A stretch of DNA of 64,000 nucleotides, taken from assembly GCA_031260295.1 (NCBI GenBank), contig JAIRKE010000028.1:62001-126000 (forward strand), in the 5' to 3' direction. Positions 28,698 through 39,374 of this stretch are shown piece by piece. A program made the translations under genes and the position numbers. The stretch comes from Azonexus sp. (GTDB lineage: Bacteria > Pseudomonadota > Gammaproteobacteria > Burkholderiales > Rhodocyclaceae). Numbering within the stretch: the first letter of the stretch is position 1; each line of letters begins with the position of its first letter. A model generated the notes under the pieces. It was not told the DNA's origin. It worked only from the letters and a program-made list of their open reading frames with translations, and did not search any database.

Positions 28698-29240
28698 TTA
28701 CTTGATCAGGGGCAGCAGGGCGCGGAATTCGTCGGTGCCGGCCCGGTGCAGCCATTCGAACAGCACCATCTCGGTGGTCACTACCTGCGCGCCGAGGGTG
28801 CGCAGGCGCTCGACAGCGGCGGCGCGGCTGGCCGGCGTGCGCGACGACGAGGCGTCGGCGACGAGGAAGACCTGGAAGCCGGCCTCCAAGAGGCCGCAGG
28901 CCGTTTGCAGCACGCAGATGTGGGTTTCGGTGCCGGTCAGGATGATCTGGCGGCGGTTGGCGGCGCGCAGCAGATCAAGCGCGCCCGGTTCGGCGGCGCA
29001 GGAGAAATGCATTTTCTCGAAGAAGCAGGCATGTCCGGCTGCTTCGCGGATGGCGGCGAGGCTGGGGCCGAGGCCGCGCACGTACTGCTCGGAGACGAAG
29101 GCCGGCACGGCCAGTTGGGCCGAGGCGCGGAGCAGGCGCGCCGAGTTGGCGGCTACCGTGTCGGCGTCGTGGATTGCCGGGGCCAGTTTTTCCTGGATGT
29201 CGACGATCAGCAGCAGGGAGTTTTCGCGGGCGATCAGCAT
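28698..29240 (-). CDS. Isochorismatase-like cysteine hydrolase
   Basis: The 180-residue product has LLLIVDIQEKLAP (catalytic aspartate at ~14), the FEKMHFSC lysine region and TGTETHICVLQTACG with the nucleophilic cysteine. It is a YcaC/hydrolase-type member of the isochorismatase superfamily; the substrate is unknown. I chose the ATG at 29240 (MLIARENSLL); upstream in-frame codons are not family-like. Its last 67 bases are duplicated, in decayed form, 14 kb to the left at the other edge of the CRISPR island. Confidence 0.88.
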   Translation of the reverse strand: MLIARENSLLLIVDIQEKLAPAIHDADTVAANSARLLRASAQLAVPAFVSEQYVRGLGPSLAAIREAAGHACFFEKMHFSCAAEPGALDLLRAANRRQIILTGTETHICVLQTACGLLEAGFQVFLVADASSSRTPASRAAAVERLRTLGAQVVTTEMVLFEWLHRAGTDEFRALLPLIK

Positions 29241-29336
29241 GGGTTTAGGGCATTTTCTTGGCTTCAATGGCAAGCATTCTTGCATCGCTGGCCCCATCCC
29301 GGCCTTTCCCCGTCAACGGGGGAAGGAGCCTGATTC

Positions 29337-30200
<864 letters not shown>

Positions 30201-30206
30201 GGGGGA

Positions 30207-30815
30207 TCAGGCCTTGTCGAAAGCCTTGTCGATTTCCTGGCGCAGGTCGTCGTAGTTAAGCACCACCGGAAATTGTGGGAATTCACGGATGACGTTTTCC
30301 GGCGGATGGAACAGGATGCCGCCGTGGGCTTCGCCGAGCATCGCCGTGTCGTTGTACGAATCGCCGGCGGCGACGATCTTGAACTTCAATTCCTTGAAGC
30401 GCTTGACCGCCTCCTGCTTCTGGTTCGGCATGCGCAGGTGGTAATTGACCAGCATGCCCTGGGCGTCGGTTTCCAGCGAGTGGCAGAACAGCGTCGGCCA
30501 GCCGAGCTGGCGCATCAGCGGGTGGGCGAATTCGTAGAAGGTGTCGGACAAAATGATGACCTGGTAAGCCTCGCGCAACTGGTCGAGGAAAGCGCGGGCG
30601 CCCGCCATCGGGCCCATTTCGGCGATCACCTTCTGGATATCCGGCAGGCCGAGCTGGCGCTCGCGCAGGATATTCAGGCGGTAGGTCATCAGCTTGTCGT
30701 AGTCCGGCTCGTCGCGGGTCGTGCGCATCAGCTCGGGAATGCCCGTGCGCTTGGAAAATTCGATCCAGATTTCGGGGACGAGCACCCCTTCGAGGTCGAG
30801 ACAGACGATTTGCAC
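30207..30815 (-). CDS. thrH: ThrH: phosphoserine phosphatase/homoserine phosphotransferase
   Basis: The 202-residue HAD-family enzyme begins MQIVCLDLEGVLVPEIW. In ThrH, DLEGVLVPE replaces the usual DxDGT motif but keeps the first aspartate nucleophile. VIILSDTFYEFAHPLM is motif II and IVAAGDSYNDTAML is motifs III-IV. In Pseudomonas, ThrH dephosphorylates phosphoserine and can move phosphate to homoserine. It heads a unit with purU. Confidence 0.92.
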   Translation of the reverse strand: MQIVCLDLEGVLVPEIWIEFSKRTGIPELMRTTRDEPDYDKLMTYRLNILRERQLGLPDIQKVIAEMGPMAGARAFLDQLREAYQVIILSDTFYEFAHPLMRQLGWPTLFCHSLETDAQGMLVNYHLRMPNQKQEAVKRFKELKFKIVAAGDSYNDTAMLGEAHGGILFHPPENVIREFPQFPVVLNYDDLRQEIDKAFDKA

Positions 30816-30928
30816 GGGCGGCTCCTAAGACGGCGAAAACCTTGAATTTTACCCGATTGCGCCAGGGACTTCGTGGCCAGGTAGGCGCCGGGGTGGTGAA
30901 AGGGGATGGGTAGTACCTCCGACCAGCG

Positions 30929-30944
30929 GACTAGTTAATTAGTC
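30929..30944. promoter_or_regulatory. Palindrome GACTAGTTAATTAGTC
   Basis: A 16-bp near-perfect palindrome (two mismatched positions) in the 254-bp divergent spacer between thrH and the crp/fnr-type gene. It could be an operator for either gene. No matching regulator is obvious. Confidence 0.35.
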
Positions 30945-30993
30945 ATTTAGACTACATAATCGGAAGTAGTCTGGATCGGGTATTGGGATGAAT

Positions 30994-31007
30994 TTGATCG
31001 AGGTCAA
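30994..31007. promoter_or_regulatory. FNR/DNR-type box upstream of the crp/fnr-type gene
   Basis: TTGAT-N4-GTCAA (TTGATCGAGGTCAA) differs from the FNR consensus TTGAT-N4-ATCAA at one base. It lies 62 bp before the start of the downstream regulator, whose recognition helix has the ExxSR signature that reads TTGAT. Autoregulation or control by an FNR paralogue is inferred. Confidence 0.6.
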
Positions 31008-31069
31008 ATTTTGCCGTCCGGTCTGTGCCCAAATGTCGCCTGTCGGTAACGGTTTTATAGGAGCAGCGC

Positions 31070-31843
31070 ATGAGCGGCAAGGAGTGGATCGACCTGCAGG
31101 CCTTCCTCGGCGGCATCGAACCCTATTCGGTTCTCGACGCGGCGGCCTTGTCGCGTCTTGCGGCCGCGGCACGGATGGTCCGGGTGGAACGGGGACAGTC
31201 CTTGTTCGAACAGGGACAGCCTTGCGCCGGCGTGCATGTCGTTGCCTCCGGCCAGCTCAAGCTGGCCTTCAGTTCGCCGCACGGGGCGGAAAAAATCGTC
31301 ACCATCGCGGTCTCCCGGGAGAGCATCGGCGAAACCTGCCTGTCGCTGGGCCAGCATTACCCTTTTCATGCCGAGGCGCTACGCGATTCGCGGTTGGTTT
31401 TCCTGCCCAAGCTGGCCTTGCGCGAATGCCTGCAAGCCAACCCGGACTTCCTCTACTGCCAGATGCAATGCATCGCCCGCAAGCTGCACATCCTGCTGGA
31501 GGATGTCGAATCGTCGTCGCTGCTGTCGGGCACCGAGCGCATCCTCGATTTTCTGATACAAGCGGTCGATAGCATCGAGGGGGACGGTTCGGCGACGGTC
31601 GAGCTGTCGCTGCCGAAGTCGATCATCGCTTCCCGCCTGAGCCTGACGCAGGAACATTTTTCCCGCCTGCTGCGGCAACTGTCGGAATCCGGGATGATTA
31701 CCGTTGCCGGGCGTAGCGTGTCCATTCCCGACGTCGACCGGGTCAGCCGCTATCTCGATTCCGGTGCTGGCCACGGCCAGTGTCGCGGCGGTCGCTCGGG
31801 GGGGCGCGGCCGGGCCGACTGGGAGCGCCTGGTGGTCGCCTGA
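31070..31843 (+). CDS. Crp/Fnr family transcriptional regulator
   Basis: The 257-residue product has an N-terminal cyclic-nucleotide-like sensor domain (RVERGQSLFEQGQPCAGVHV onward), a dimer helix, and a C-terminal winged helix whose recognition helix is SLTQEHFSRLLRQLSESG. The ExxSR pattern matches FNR-type proteins that bind TTGAT. It lacks the N-terminal four-cysteine cluster of FNR, so it is more like DNR or heme/NO sensors than an iron-sulfur oxygen sensor. After the wing there is an unusual ~27-residue Gly/Arg-rich tail (GQCRGGRSGGRGRADW). An FNR box precedes it. Confidence 0.85.
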   Translation: MSGKEWIDLQAFLGGIEPYSVLDAAALSRLAAAARMVRVERGQSLFEQGQPCAGVHVVASGQLKLAFSSPHGAEKIVTIAVSRESIGETCLSLGQHYPFHAEALRDSRLVFLPKLALRECLQANPDFLYCQMQCIARKLHILLEDVESSSLLSGTERILDFLIQAVDSIEGDGSATVELSLPKSIIASRLSLTQEHFSRLLRQLSESGMITVAGRSVSIPDVDRVSRYLDSGAGHGQCRGGRSGGRGRADWERLVVA

Positions 31844-31850
31844 GCCGGCT

Positions 31851-33758
<1,908 letters not shown>

Positions 33759-33821
33759 GAGGGGGCCGATTATAGCGGCGCCGATGCGCTAGAATTCCCC
33801 GAGATTCCAACCAATGACGCC

Positions 33822-35027
33822 ATGATCAAGCAAATCAGCACCGACCAGCTCAAGCCGGGCATGTACATCCATGACCTGAACTGCGGCTGGCTGGATCATC
33901 CCTTCCTGTCGAATGCCTTCCAGGTCCGCGACCAGGCGACGGTGGACAAGATCGTCAGTCTCGGCATTCACGAGGTGTACATCGACACCGTCAAGGGGGC
34001 CGATGTTTGGGCCGGGCGCACGCAACAGGAGGTCAACGCCGATCTCGACCGGCGTTTGAGCGAGATCGCCAGCCGCGGGCCGGACAAGCCGGTGACCACG
34101 GCGCTCAAGGAAGAGGTGGCGCGCGCCCGGCGGCTGCATGGCGAGGCGCACAAGATCGTCCGCAACATCATGGACGACGCCCGCCTCGGCCAGCAGATCC
34201 AGGTCGATCGCATGGAGCCGCTGGTCGAGAACATGGTCGATTCCATTTTTCGTAACCAGGACGCCCTGCTGCCGCTGGCCCTGCTCAAGAAGCACGACAA
34301 CTATACTTTCGCGCATTCGGTCAGCGTCTGCGCGCTGCTGGTCGCCTTCGGCCGGGGCTTGAAGCTGGAGCGGGCGGTAATCAAGGACATGGCGCTCGGC
34401 GGCCTGCTGCACGACGTCGGCAAGGCGCGCATTCCAGACGCCATCCTGAACAAGCCGGGCAAACTGAGCGACGACGAATTCATGCGCATGAAATCGCATG
34501 TCGATCTGGGCATCGCCGCGCTCCAGCAGACTCCCGACCTGCCCGACATCGCGCTGCGGGTCACCGCCGAGCACCACGAGCGCTTCGACGGCAGCGGCTA
34601 CCCGAACAAACTGAGCGGCGGGGGAATCAGTCTCTACGGCCAGATAGCGGCTATCGTCGACGTATACGATGCGATTTCCTCGGACCGCGTTTATCACAAG
34701 GGGATGTCGCCGACCCAGGCACTCAAGAAATTGCTCGAATGGAGCAGTCACCATTTCGACCCGCGGCTGGTGCAGGTTTTCATCCGCGCCATCGGCATCT
34801 ATCCGACCGGGACGCTGGTTCAGCTCGAAAGCAAGCGCCTTGGCGTGGTCGTCGAGCAGAATGAGAAGAATCTGCTGGCGCCGGTCGTCCGCATCTTCTA
34901 CCACGCTGGCCAGCGGCACTACATCCCCCCGGAAAACGTCGATCTCGCCAGATCGATGGATCGCATCGCCAGTTTCGAAAGTTTCGACAAGTGGAAAATC
35001 GACCCCTATCAGTGGCTGCCCGGTTGA
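33822..35027 (+). CDS. HD-GYP domain phosphodiesterase with DUF3391 N-terminus (intact)
   Basis: The 401-residue product begins with DUF3391 (ISTDQLKPGMYIHDLNCGWL) and has an HD-GYP domain at about 150-340: FAHSVSVCALL, GLLHDVGKARIP, VTAEHHERFDGSGYP and DVYDAISSDRVYHKG. All metal-binding residues and the GYP signature are present, so cyclic-di-GMP hydrolysis is expected. The ATG at 33822 starts MIKQIS. A diverged paralogue lies 550 bp downstream, and a coiled-coil gene overlaps its 3' end. Confidence 0.92.
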   Translation: MIKQISTDQLKPGMYIHDLNCGWLDHPFLSNAFQVRDQATVDKIVSLGIHEVYIDTVKGADVWAGRTQQEVNADLDRRLSEIASRGPDKPVTTALKEEVARARRLHGEAHKIVRNIMDDARLGQQIQVDRMEPLVENMVDSIFRNQDALLPLALLKKHDNYTFAHSVSVCALLVAFGRGLKLERAVIKDMALGGLLHDVGKARIPDAILNKPGKLSDDEFMRMKSHVDLGIAALQQTPDLPDIALRVTAEHHERFDGSGYPNKLSGGGISLYGQIAAIVDVYDAISSDRVYHKGMSPTQALKKLLEWSSHHFDPRLVQVFIRAIGIYPTGTLVQLESKRLGVVVEQNEKNLLAPVVRIFYHAGQRHYIPPENVDLARSMDRIASFESFDKWKIDPYQWLPG

Positions 35028-35569
35028 TCGCGCTGCTGCTGTGCAGCCTGCCGGCATTCGCGGCCGAAGGCGACACCGCCGCCGATGCCGACCGGGCCAG
35101 CCGGCTCGACCGCGCTACGGCGCTGAAAGCCGATGCGGCGGCGCGACGCCAACGGGCCAATGCCCTGCTCGAAAGCCAACAAGCCGATTGCGCCAAGCGC
35201 TTCCGGGTCAACGCCTGCCGTGACGACGCCAAGGCCGAACACCTGGAAGCCATCCTCGAAGCGCGGCGCTTGGAGGACGAGGGCGAGGCCATCGAGCGCG
35301 AAGTTCATCGTGAGGACGCGGCGCAGCGCGAAGTCGAGCGGACGGCCGAGGCCAAGCGGCGCGAGGCCGACCGGGCGGAGCGCGAACCCCGAGTCGCCGC
35401 CGAGCGACAGAACGCCGAAGAGGCCACCGCCAGGCATTTGGCCGAGAAGGAGAAAAAGGCCGCCGAAGGCGCCCGGCGCAAGGCGGTCGAGGCCGAGAAG
35501 CAGCGCCGGAAGCAGGCCGAGCACGCCGCCCGCGTCGCCGAGAAAAAACAGCGGGCCGAACAGAAATAG
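34991..35569 (+). CDS. Exported coiled-coil protein, Ala/Glu/Arg-rich
   Basis: The 192-residue product starts at a GTG (34991) inside the end of the HD-GYP gene (37-bp overlap). A signal peptide (LIALLLCSLPAFAAEG) is followed by an almost wholly charged helical region (LDRATALKADAAARRQRANA to the C-terminus) with the pattern of a long coiled coil. Two cysteines (ADCAKRF, NACRDD) could form a disulfide. The function is unknown. Its place between two HD-GYP genes, 11 bp before the second, suggests co-transcription. Confidence 0.75.
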   Translation: MENRPLSVAARLIALLLCSLPAFAAEGDTAADADRASRLDRATALKADAAARRQRANALLESQQADCAKRFRVNACRDDAKAEHLEAILEARRLEDEGEAIEREVHREDAAQREVERTAEAKRREADRAEREPRVAAERQNAEEATARHLAEKEKKAAEGARRKAVEAEKQRRKQAEHAARVAEKKQRAEQK

Positions 35570-35580
35570 GTAGAAGCGCT

Positions 35581-36798
35581 GTGATCCGGACGATCGCCAT
35601 CGACCAGTTGCAACCCGGCATGTACATCGTGGACCTGCACCGCCCCTGGCTGGCGCATTCGTTCTGGCGGGGCAGGTTCAGGGTCGGCGACGCGGCGCAG
35701 ATTGTCCGCTTGGTCGAGGAGGGCGTTACCGAAGTCAGCATCGACACCGGCAAGGGCCTCGATCTGCCGCCCGTTGAGCCGCCGATCGCTACCGATGACG
35801 AGATCGCCCGCCACTTCATCAACCGCCTGGCGCGCTTGAAAGCCAAGCCGGCGACCGTCTCGCTGGGCGAGGAGCGGCGCCGCGCGGCACGGCTGATCAC
35901 CGAGGCCGGGGCCGTCGTCGGCGATCTCATGCTGGCCGTCCGCGATGGCCGCGACGTTGATGCCGCCCGCCTCGAACCGATGGTCGGCAAACTGCTCGAA
36001 TCGGTACGGCGCAACCGCGACGCCTTGGCGCCGCTGGCCCGCCTGAAGCGTAGCGATGCCTATGCCAGCGAACACGCCGTCGCCACCACCGCGCTGATCG
36101 CCGCGCTCGGCTATCAGCAGGAATTATCAGAACCGGAATTGGAAAAGCTGGCCCTTGGCACCTTGGTCAAGGACATCGGCGAAGCGGCCATCGACACCCG
36201 CCTTACGGCCAAGCCAGGCATGCTCTCGCAATCCGAATACGCCCTGGTTCAGAGCCATGTCGAGGAAGGGCTGGCGGTGTTGCAGGCGACCGCCCGCCTG
36301 CCCGAAACGACGGTCGCCGTGGTCCTCGAACACCACGAACGCTACAACGGCTGCGGCTATCCCTGCCGCATGGCCGGTGCCGACATTTCCGCCGTCGGGC
36401 GCATGGCCGCCATTGCCGACACTTACGATGCGCTGACCTCGGATCGCCCCTATCGCCCGGCCATTTCCCCATCACAGGCGCTGCGTCTGCTGTACGAACA
36501 GGGTGGCAGCCATTTCGACCCCGAACTGGTTGCCGCCTTCGTCCGCACCGTAGGCATTTACCCAATCGGCACCCTGGTCATGCTCGAAAGCGGTCATCTG
36601 GCCGTGGTTGAGGAAATCCACCACGACAATCTCCTGTGCCCGGTGGTGCGTGTCATCTACCACGGCGCCCGTCGCCTGTACGTGGCGCCGGTGCGGATTG
36701 ACCTGGCCCGCAGCGTTGGCAACCATTATGGCCGCGTCGTACACGCCGATACCTTCGAGCGCTGGGGGCTTAGCCCCCAGCGCTGGCAACCTGCTTGA
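35581..36798 (+). CDS. HD-GYP domain protein with degenerate HD motif
   Basis: The 405-residue paralogue shares the DUF3391 start (IAIDQLQPGMYIVDLHRPWL), the downstream LEHHERYNGCGYP and the DTYDALTSDRPYRPA motif with the first copy. At the HD site, however, it reads LVKDIGEAA instead of LLHDVGKAR. The metal-ligand histidine is lysine and the conserved lysine is glutamate. HD-GYP enzymes need that histidine, so this copy is probably inactive as a phosphodiesterase and may act as a sensor or partner. It starts at a GTG; its last base is the first base of a palindromic element. Confidence 0.88.
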   Translation: MIRTIAIDQLQPGMYIVDLHRPWLAHSFWRGRFRVGDAAQIVRLVEEGVTEVSIDTGKGLDLPPVEPPIATDDEIARHFINRLARLKAKPATVSLGEERRRAARLITEAGAVVGDLMLAVRDGRDVDAARLEPMVGKLLESVRRNRDALAPLARLKRSDAYASEHAVATTALIAALGYQQELSEPELEKLALGTLVKDIGEAAIDTRLTAKPGMLSQSEYALVQSHVEEGLAVLQATARLPETTVAVVLEHHERYNGCGYPCRMAGADISAVGRMAAIADTYDALTSDRPYRPAISPSQALRLLYEQGGSHFDPELVAAFVRTVGIYPIGTLVMLESGHLAVVEEIHHDNLLCPVVRVIYHGARRLYVAPVRIDLARSVGNHYGRVVHADTFERWGLSPQRWQPA

Positions 36799-36900
36799 TT
36801 TCACTTCCGAATCAACCGATTATTTTGTCGGCTTCGCTTGCCGTACAAGCGTACTGTCTGCGCTTCGCCTTCGCGTACTCGGCTGATTCAAAAGTGAAAT
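36798..36900. repeat. Palindromic MITE-like element B at the mutY 3' end
   Basis: A 103-bp element with 22-bp imperfect terminal inverted repeats: ATTTCACTTCCGAATCAACC (plus GA) at 36798-36819, and its near complement at 36879-36900 ending AAAAGTGAAAT. The inner part is also self-complementary (GCCGTACAAGCGTAC). It lies between the convergent HD-GYP and mutY genes and supplies the last codons and stop of mutY. The layout is the same as element A at comM. Confidence 0.6.
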
Positions 36901-37911
36901 GAGCAGTTTGCCAATCGGCGTCGGCACGCCGGCCGTCGCCGCCTGTTCCAGCGCCACCCACTCGTAGCCGGGTTCGGCCAGTCGCGGCGACGCCTCGACA
37001 TCGCACAGCACCGGTTCCAGGGTCAGGCGAAAGTGTGTGAAGCTGTGGCGTAGCGGCGGTAGCGGCCGGCAGCCCCTGGCCCGCAGGCCAAGCCGGGCCA
37101 AGACCACGTCGACAGTGCCTTCCGGCGGCACCAGCAGGCCGCCCCACAAACCGACGGGCGGCCGCCGCTCAAACAGCAAACGGCCGCCATCGTGCAACAG
37201 CACAAAAGTTGCCGTGCGCTCCGGCAGCGCCCCCCGTGGCCGCACCGTCGGCAGCGTTGCCTGTCGTCCCTGCTGCCGTGCTTGACAGCCCGCCGTCAGC
37301 GGGCAACATTCACAGGCTGGACGGCTGCGCGTGCAGGTGCCGGCGCCGAGATCCATCAACCCCTGCGTGTAGGCCTCGATGTCGCCCTGTGGCAGCAGGC
37401 TTTCGGCCAGTTCCCAAAGCTGGCGGTGTACCGCCGCCGCACCGGGAAAACCGTCGATGGCGAAATAGCGGCACAACACGCGTTTGACGTTGCCGTCGAG
37501 AATCGCCGCCTGCTCGCCGAAGGCGAAGGCAGCCACGGCTGCCGCAGTGGACCGGCCAATGCCTGGCAATTCCTCTAGCCCGGCGGCGCTGGCCGGAAAC
37601 TGGCCGCCGTGGTGGGCGACGACCTCCCGCGCACAACGGTGCAAATTGCGCGCCCGGGCGTAGTAACCGAGCCCGGCCCAGTGCTCCATCACTGTCTCGA
37701 CCGGTGCCGCGGCCAGCGCCTGGACGTCGGGAAAACGGGCGAGAAAGCGCTGGTAGTAGGGGATCACCGTCGTCACCTGAGTCTGCTGCAGCATGATCTC
37801 GGACAGCCAGACCCGGTACGGATCGCGGGTGTTCTGCCAGGGCAGGTCGTGGCGTCCGGCGGTCTTTTGCCAAGCGACCAGGCGGTCGGCGAAGGAGGGA
37901 GTGTCAATCAA
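36820..37911 (-). CDS. mutY: Adenine DNA glycosylase MutY
   Basis: MutY removes adenine opposite 8-oxoguanine. The product has LPWQNTRDPYRVWLSEIMLQ, the helix-hairpin-helix ELPGIGRSTAAAVAAFAFG, the catalytic-region ILDGNVKRVLCR, an iron-sulfur cluster motif (CTRSRPACECCPLTAGC) and a C-terminal Nudix-like domain. I chose the TTG at 37911 because GAGG lies six bases upstream and family similarity begins there; it gives 363 residues. The final ~20 residues (RRRSADSTLVRQAKPTK region) are encoded by a palindromic element and are not MutY-like. Confidence 0.93.
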   Translation of the reverse strand: MIDTPSFADRLVAWQKTAGRHDLPWQNTRDPYRVWLSEIMLQQTQVTTVIPYYQRFLARFPDVQALAAAPVETVMEHWAGLGYYARARNLHRCAREVVAHHGGQFPASAAGLEELPGIGRSTAAAVAAFAFGEQAAILDGNVKRVLCRYFAIDGFPGAAAVHRQLWELAESLLPQGDIEAYTQGLMDLGAGTCTRSRPACECCPLTAGCQARQQGRQATLPTVRPRGALPERTATFVLLHDGGRLLFERRPPVGLWGGLLVPPEGTVDVVLARLGLRARGCRPLPPLRHSFTHFRLTLEPVLCDVEASPRLAEPGYEWVALEQAATAGVPTPIGKLLISLLNQPSTRRRSADSTLVRQAKPTK

Positions 37912-37930
37912 ATTCTGCCTCGACGTGGAC

Positions 37931-37972
37931 TTCGGGAGGACGGATAATACGGAGTTTTTGCCGTCTCCCGAA
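37931..37972. repeat. Inverted repeat in the mutY-flavin reductase divergent spacer
   Basis: TTCGGGAGGACGG (37931-37943) and CCGTCTCCCGAA (37961-37972) pair over 12 bases with one bulge, around a 17-base loop. It occupies most of the 69-bp spacer and ends 8 bp before the flavin reductase ATG, which lacks a clear ribosome site. It could be an operator or a leader hairpin. Confidence 0.5.
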
Positions 37973-37980
37973 TACCCGCC

Positions 37981-38466
37981 ATGAGCGACACCACCATCGC
38001 TACCCGGCCTTTGCGCAATGCCCTGGGGCGTTTTGCCACCGGGGTCGCCATCGTCACAGCACTCGATCCAGATGAGCGGCCGATAGGCCTGACCGTCAAC
38101 TCCTTCTCCGCTGTCTCGCTCGATCCGGCGCTGGTGCTCTGGTGCCTTGACAATGGCTCGCATAGCCTCGAAGCCTTTCGTCGTGCCAGCCACCACGCGA
38201 TCAACATCCTTGCCGCTGATCAGGTCCATCTTTCCAACCGCTTCGCCACCTGGCCGATCGACCGCTTTGTCGGCCTGCCCTGGCAACCCGGTGCCGGCGG
38301 CGCCCCGGTTTTCCCCGATTGCTGCGCGGTGTTCGAGGTCGCCAATGAAACCGCCTACGTCGGCGGCGACCACACCATCTTCGTCGGCCGTGTCGAACGC
38401 TTCGCCGAAACCCCCGATCTCGCCCCGTTGCTGTTCCACGCCGGCCAGTATCGACAACTTGCCTGA
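37981..38466 (+). CDS. Flavin reductase family protein
   Basis: The 161-residue product has RNALGRFATGVAIVTA, LTVNSFSAVSLDPALVLWCL and NILAADQVHLSNRFA, the FMN-binding split-barrel pattern of short-chain flavin reductases that supply reduced flavin to monooxygenases. No partner monooxygenase is nearby. The ATG at 37981 is divergent from mutY. Confidence 0.88.
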   Translation: MSDTTIATRPLRNALGRFATGVAIVTALDPDERPIGLTVNSFSAVSLDPALVLWCLDNGSHSLEAFRRASHHAINILAADQVHLSNRFATWPIDRFVGLPWQPGAGGAPVFPDCCAVFEVANETAYVGGDHTIFVGRVERFAETPDLAPLLFHAGQYRQLA

Positions 38467-38521
38467 GCGCGAGCATTGAAGCGCCCGGCATCTGCGCTTA
38501 GAATGCAGCCTCTTGCCCAGA

Positions 38522-38595
38522 GCGGGCGTCGTATAATGGTAATACCCTAGCTTCCCAAGCTAGAGCCGTGGGTTCGATTCCCATCGCCCGCTCCA
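38522..38595 (+). tRNA. tRNA-Gly (CCC)
   Basis: A 74-base cloverleaf. The acceptor stem is GCGGGCG with CGCCCGC. The anticodon stem CTAGC/GCTAG encloses the loop TTCCCAA with anticodon CCC. The T arm is GTGGG-TTCGATT-CCCAT and CCA is encoded. It lies between the flavin reductase and ribE genes. Confidence 0.96.
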
Positions 38596-38654
38596 CAACA
38601 GCCTTCATAGAAATCCAACGGATTTCATCATCTGTTCGCACAGCGGGTTCAGCT

Positions 38655-39248
38655 ATGTTTTCTGGAATCATCGCGGCAGTCGGCCGCATCACCCATTTGA
38701 CGCCGCGCGAAGCTGGGTTCCGCCTGCATGTCGACGCCGGCACACTCGGCCTCGGCGATGTCGCTCTCGGCGATTCCATCGCCCACAATGGCGTCTGCCT
38801 GACCGTCGTCGGCAAGGAAGGTAACCAGTTCATGGTCGACGTATCGCCGGAAACCCTATCCTGCACCGTCGGCCTTGACGCGCCCGGACCAGTGAATCTG
38901 GAAAAGGCCCTGCGCCTCAACGACGTCATCGGCGGCCACTTGGTTTCCGGCCATGTGGACGGCGTCGGCGAGGTGCTGCGCTTCGACCCGGTCGGCGACA
39001 ACCGCTTGCTGGAAATTCGGGCACCCGAGGAACTCGCCAAGTACATCGCACGCAAGGGGTCGATCACCGTCGACGGCACCAGTCTGACCACCAACGACGT
39101 GAACGGCCCGGTGTTCACCATCAACTTGATTCCGCATACGCTGGAAAACACTACGCTGCACCGGCTGGGGCCAGGCGCCCGGGTCAATCTGGAAGTTGAT
39201 CTCATCGCTCGCTACGTCGAACGAATGCTCAATGCCAGCCAAGGTTAA
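38655..39248 (+). CDS. ribE: Riboflavin synthase, alpha subunit
   Basis: The enzyme dismutates two 6,7-dimethyl-8-ribityllumazines into riboflavin. The 197-residue product begins MFSGIIAAVGRITHL and shows the two internal lumazine-binding repeats (DSIAHNGVCLTVV and GSITVDGTSLTTNDV), with ALRLNDVIGGHLVSGHVDG between. The start is set by the invariant MFSGII. I see no FMN riboswitch in the short leader after the tRNA gene. Confidence 0.96.
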   Translation: MFSGIIAAVGRITHLTPREAGFRLHVDAGTLGLGDVALGDSIAHNGVCLTVVGKEGNQFMVDVSPETLSCTVGLDAPGPVNLEKALRLNDVIGGHLVSGHVDGVGEVLRFDPVGDNRLLEIRAPEELAKYIARKGSITVDGTSLTTNDVNGPVFTINLIPHTLENTTLHRLGPGARVNLEVDLIARYVERMLNASQG

Positions 39249-39300
39249 CTTTGGTTGGTCGCAAATGACGAAGGAACGGGGTGGCATTTCGGAGTTTTTC

Positions 39301-39328
39301 TAAAGTTTTTCCTCTCCGGGACGTATAA
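39301..39328 (+). promoter_or_regulatory. Sigma-28 (FliA)-like promoter
   Basis: TAAAG-N15-ACGTATAA lies 47-74 bp upstream of the DUF5610 gene. The -35 half TAAAGTTT is a perfect FliA match; the -10 half matches 5 of 8 bases of GCCGATAA. Control by the flagellar sigma factor is inferred. Confidence 0.4.
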
Positions 39329-39374
39329 CTATAAGTAAGCAGTGCCATTTTCCTCATTCCCCCAGGAGTAGATC

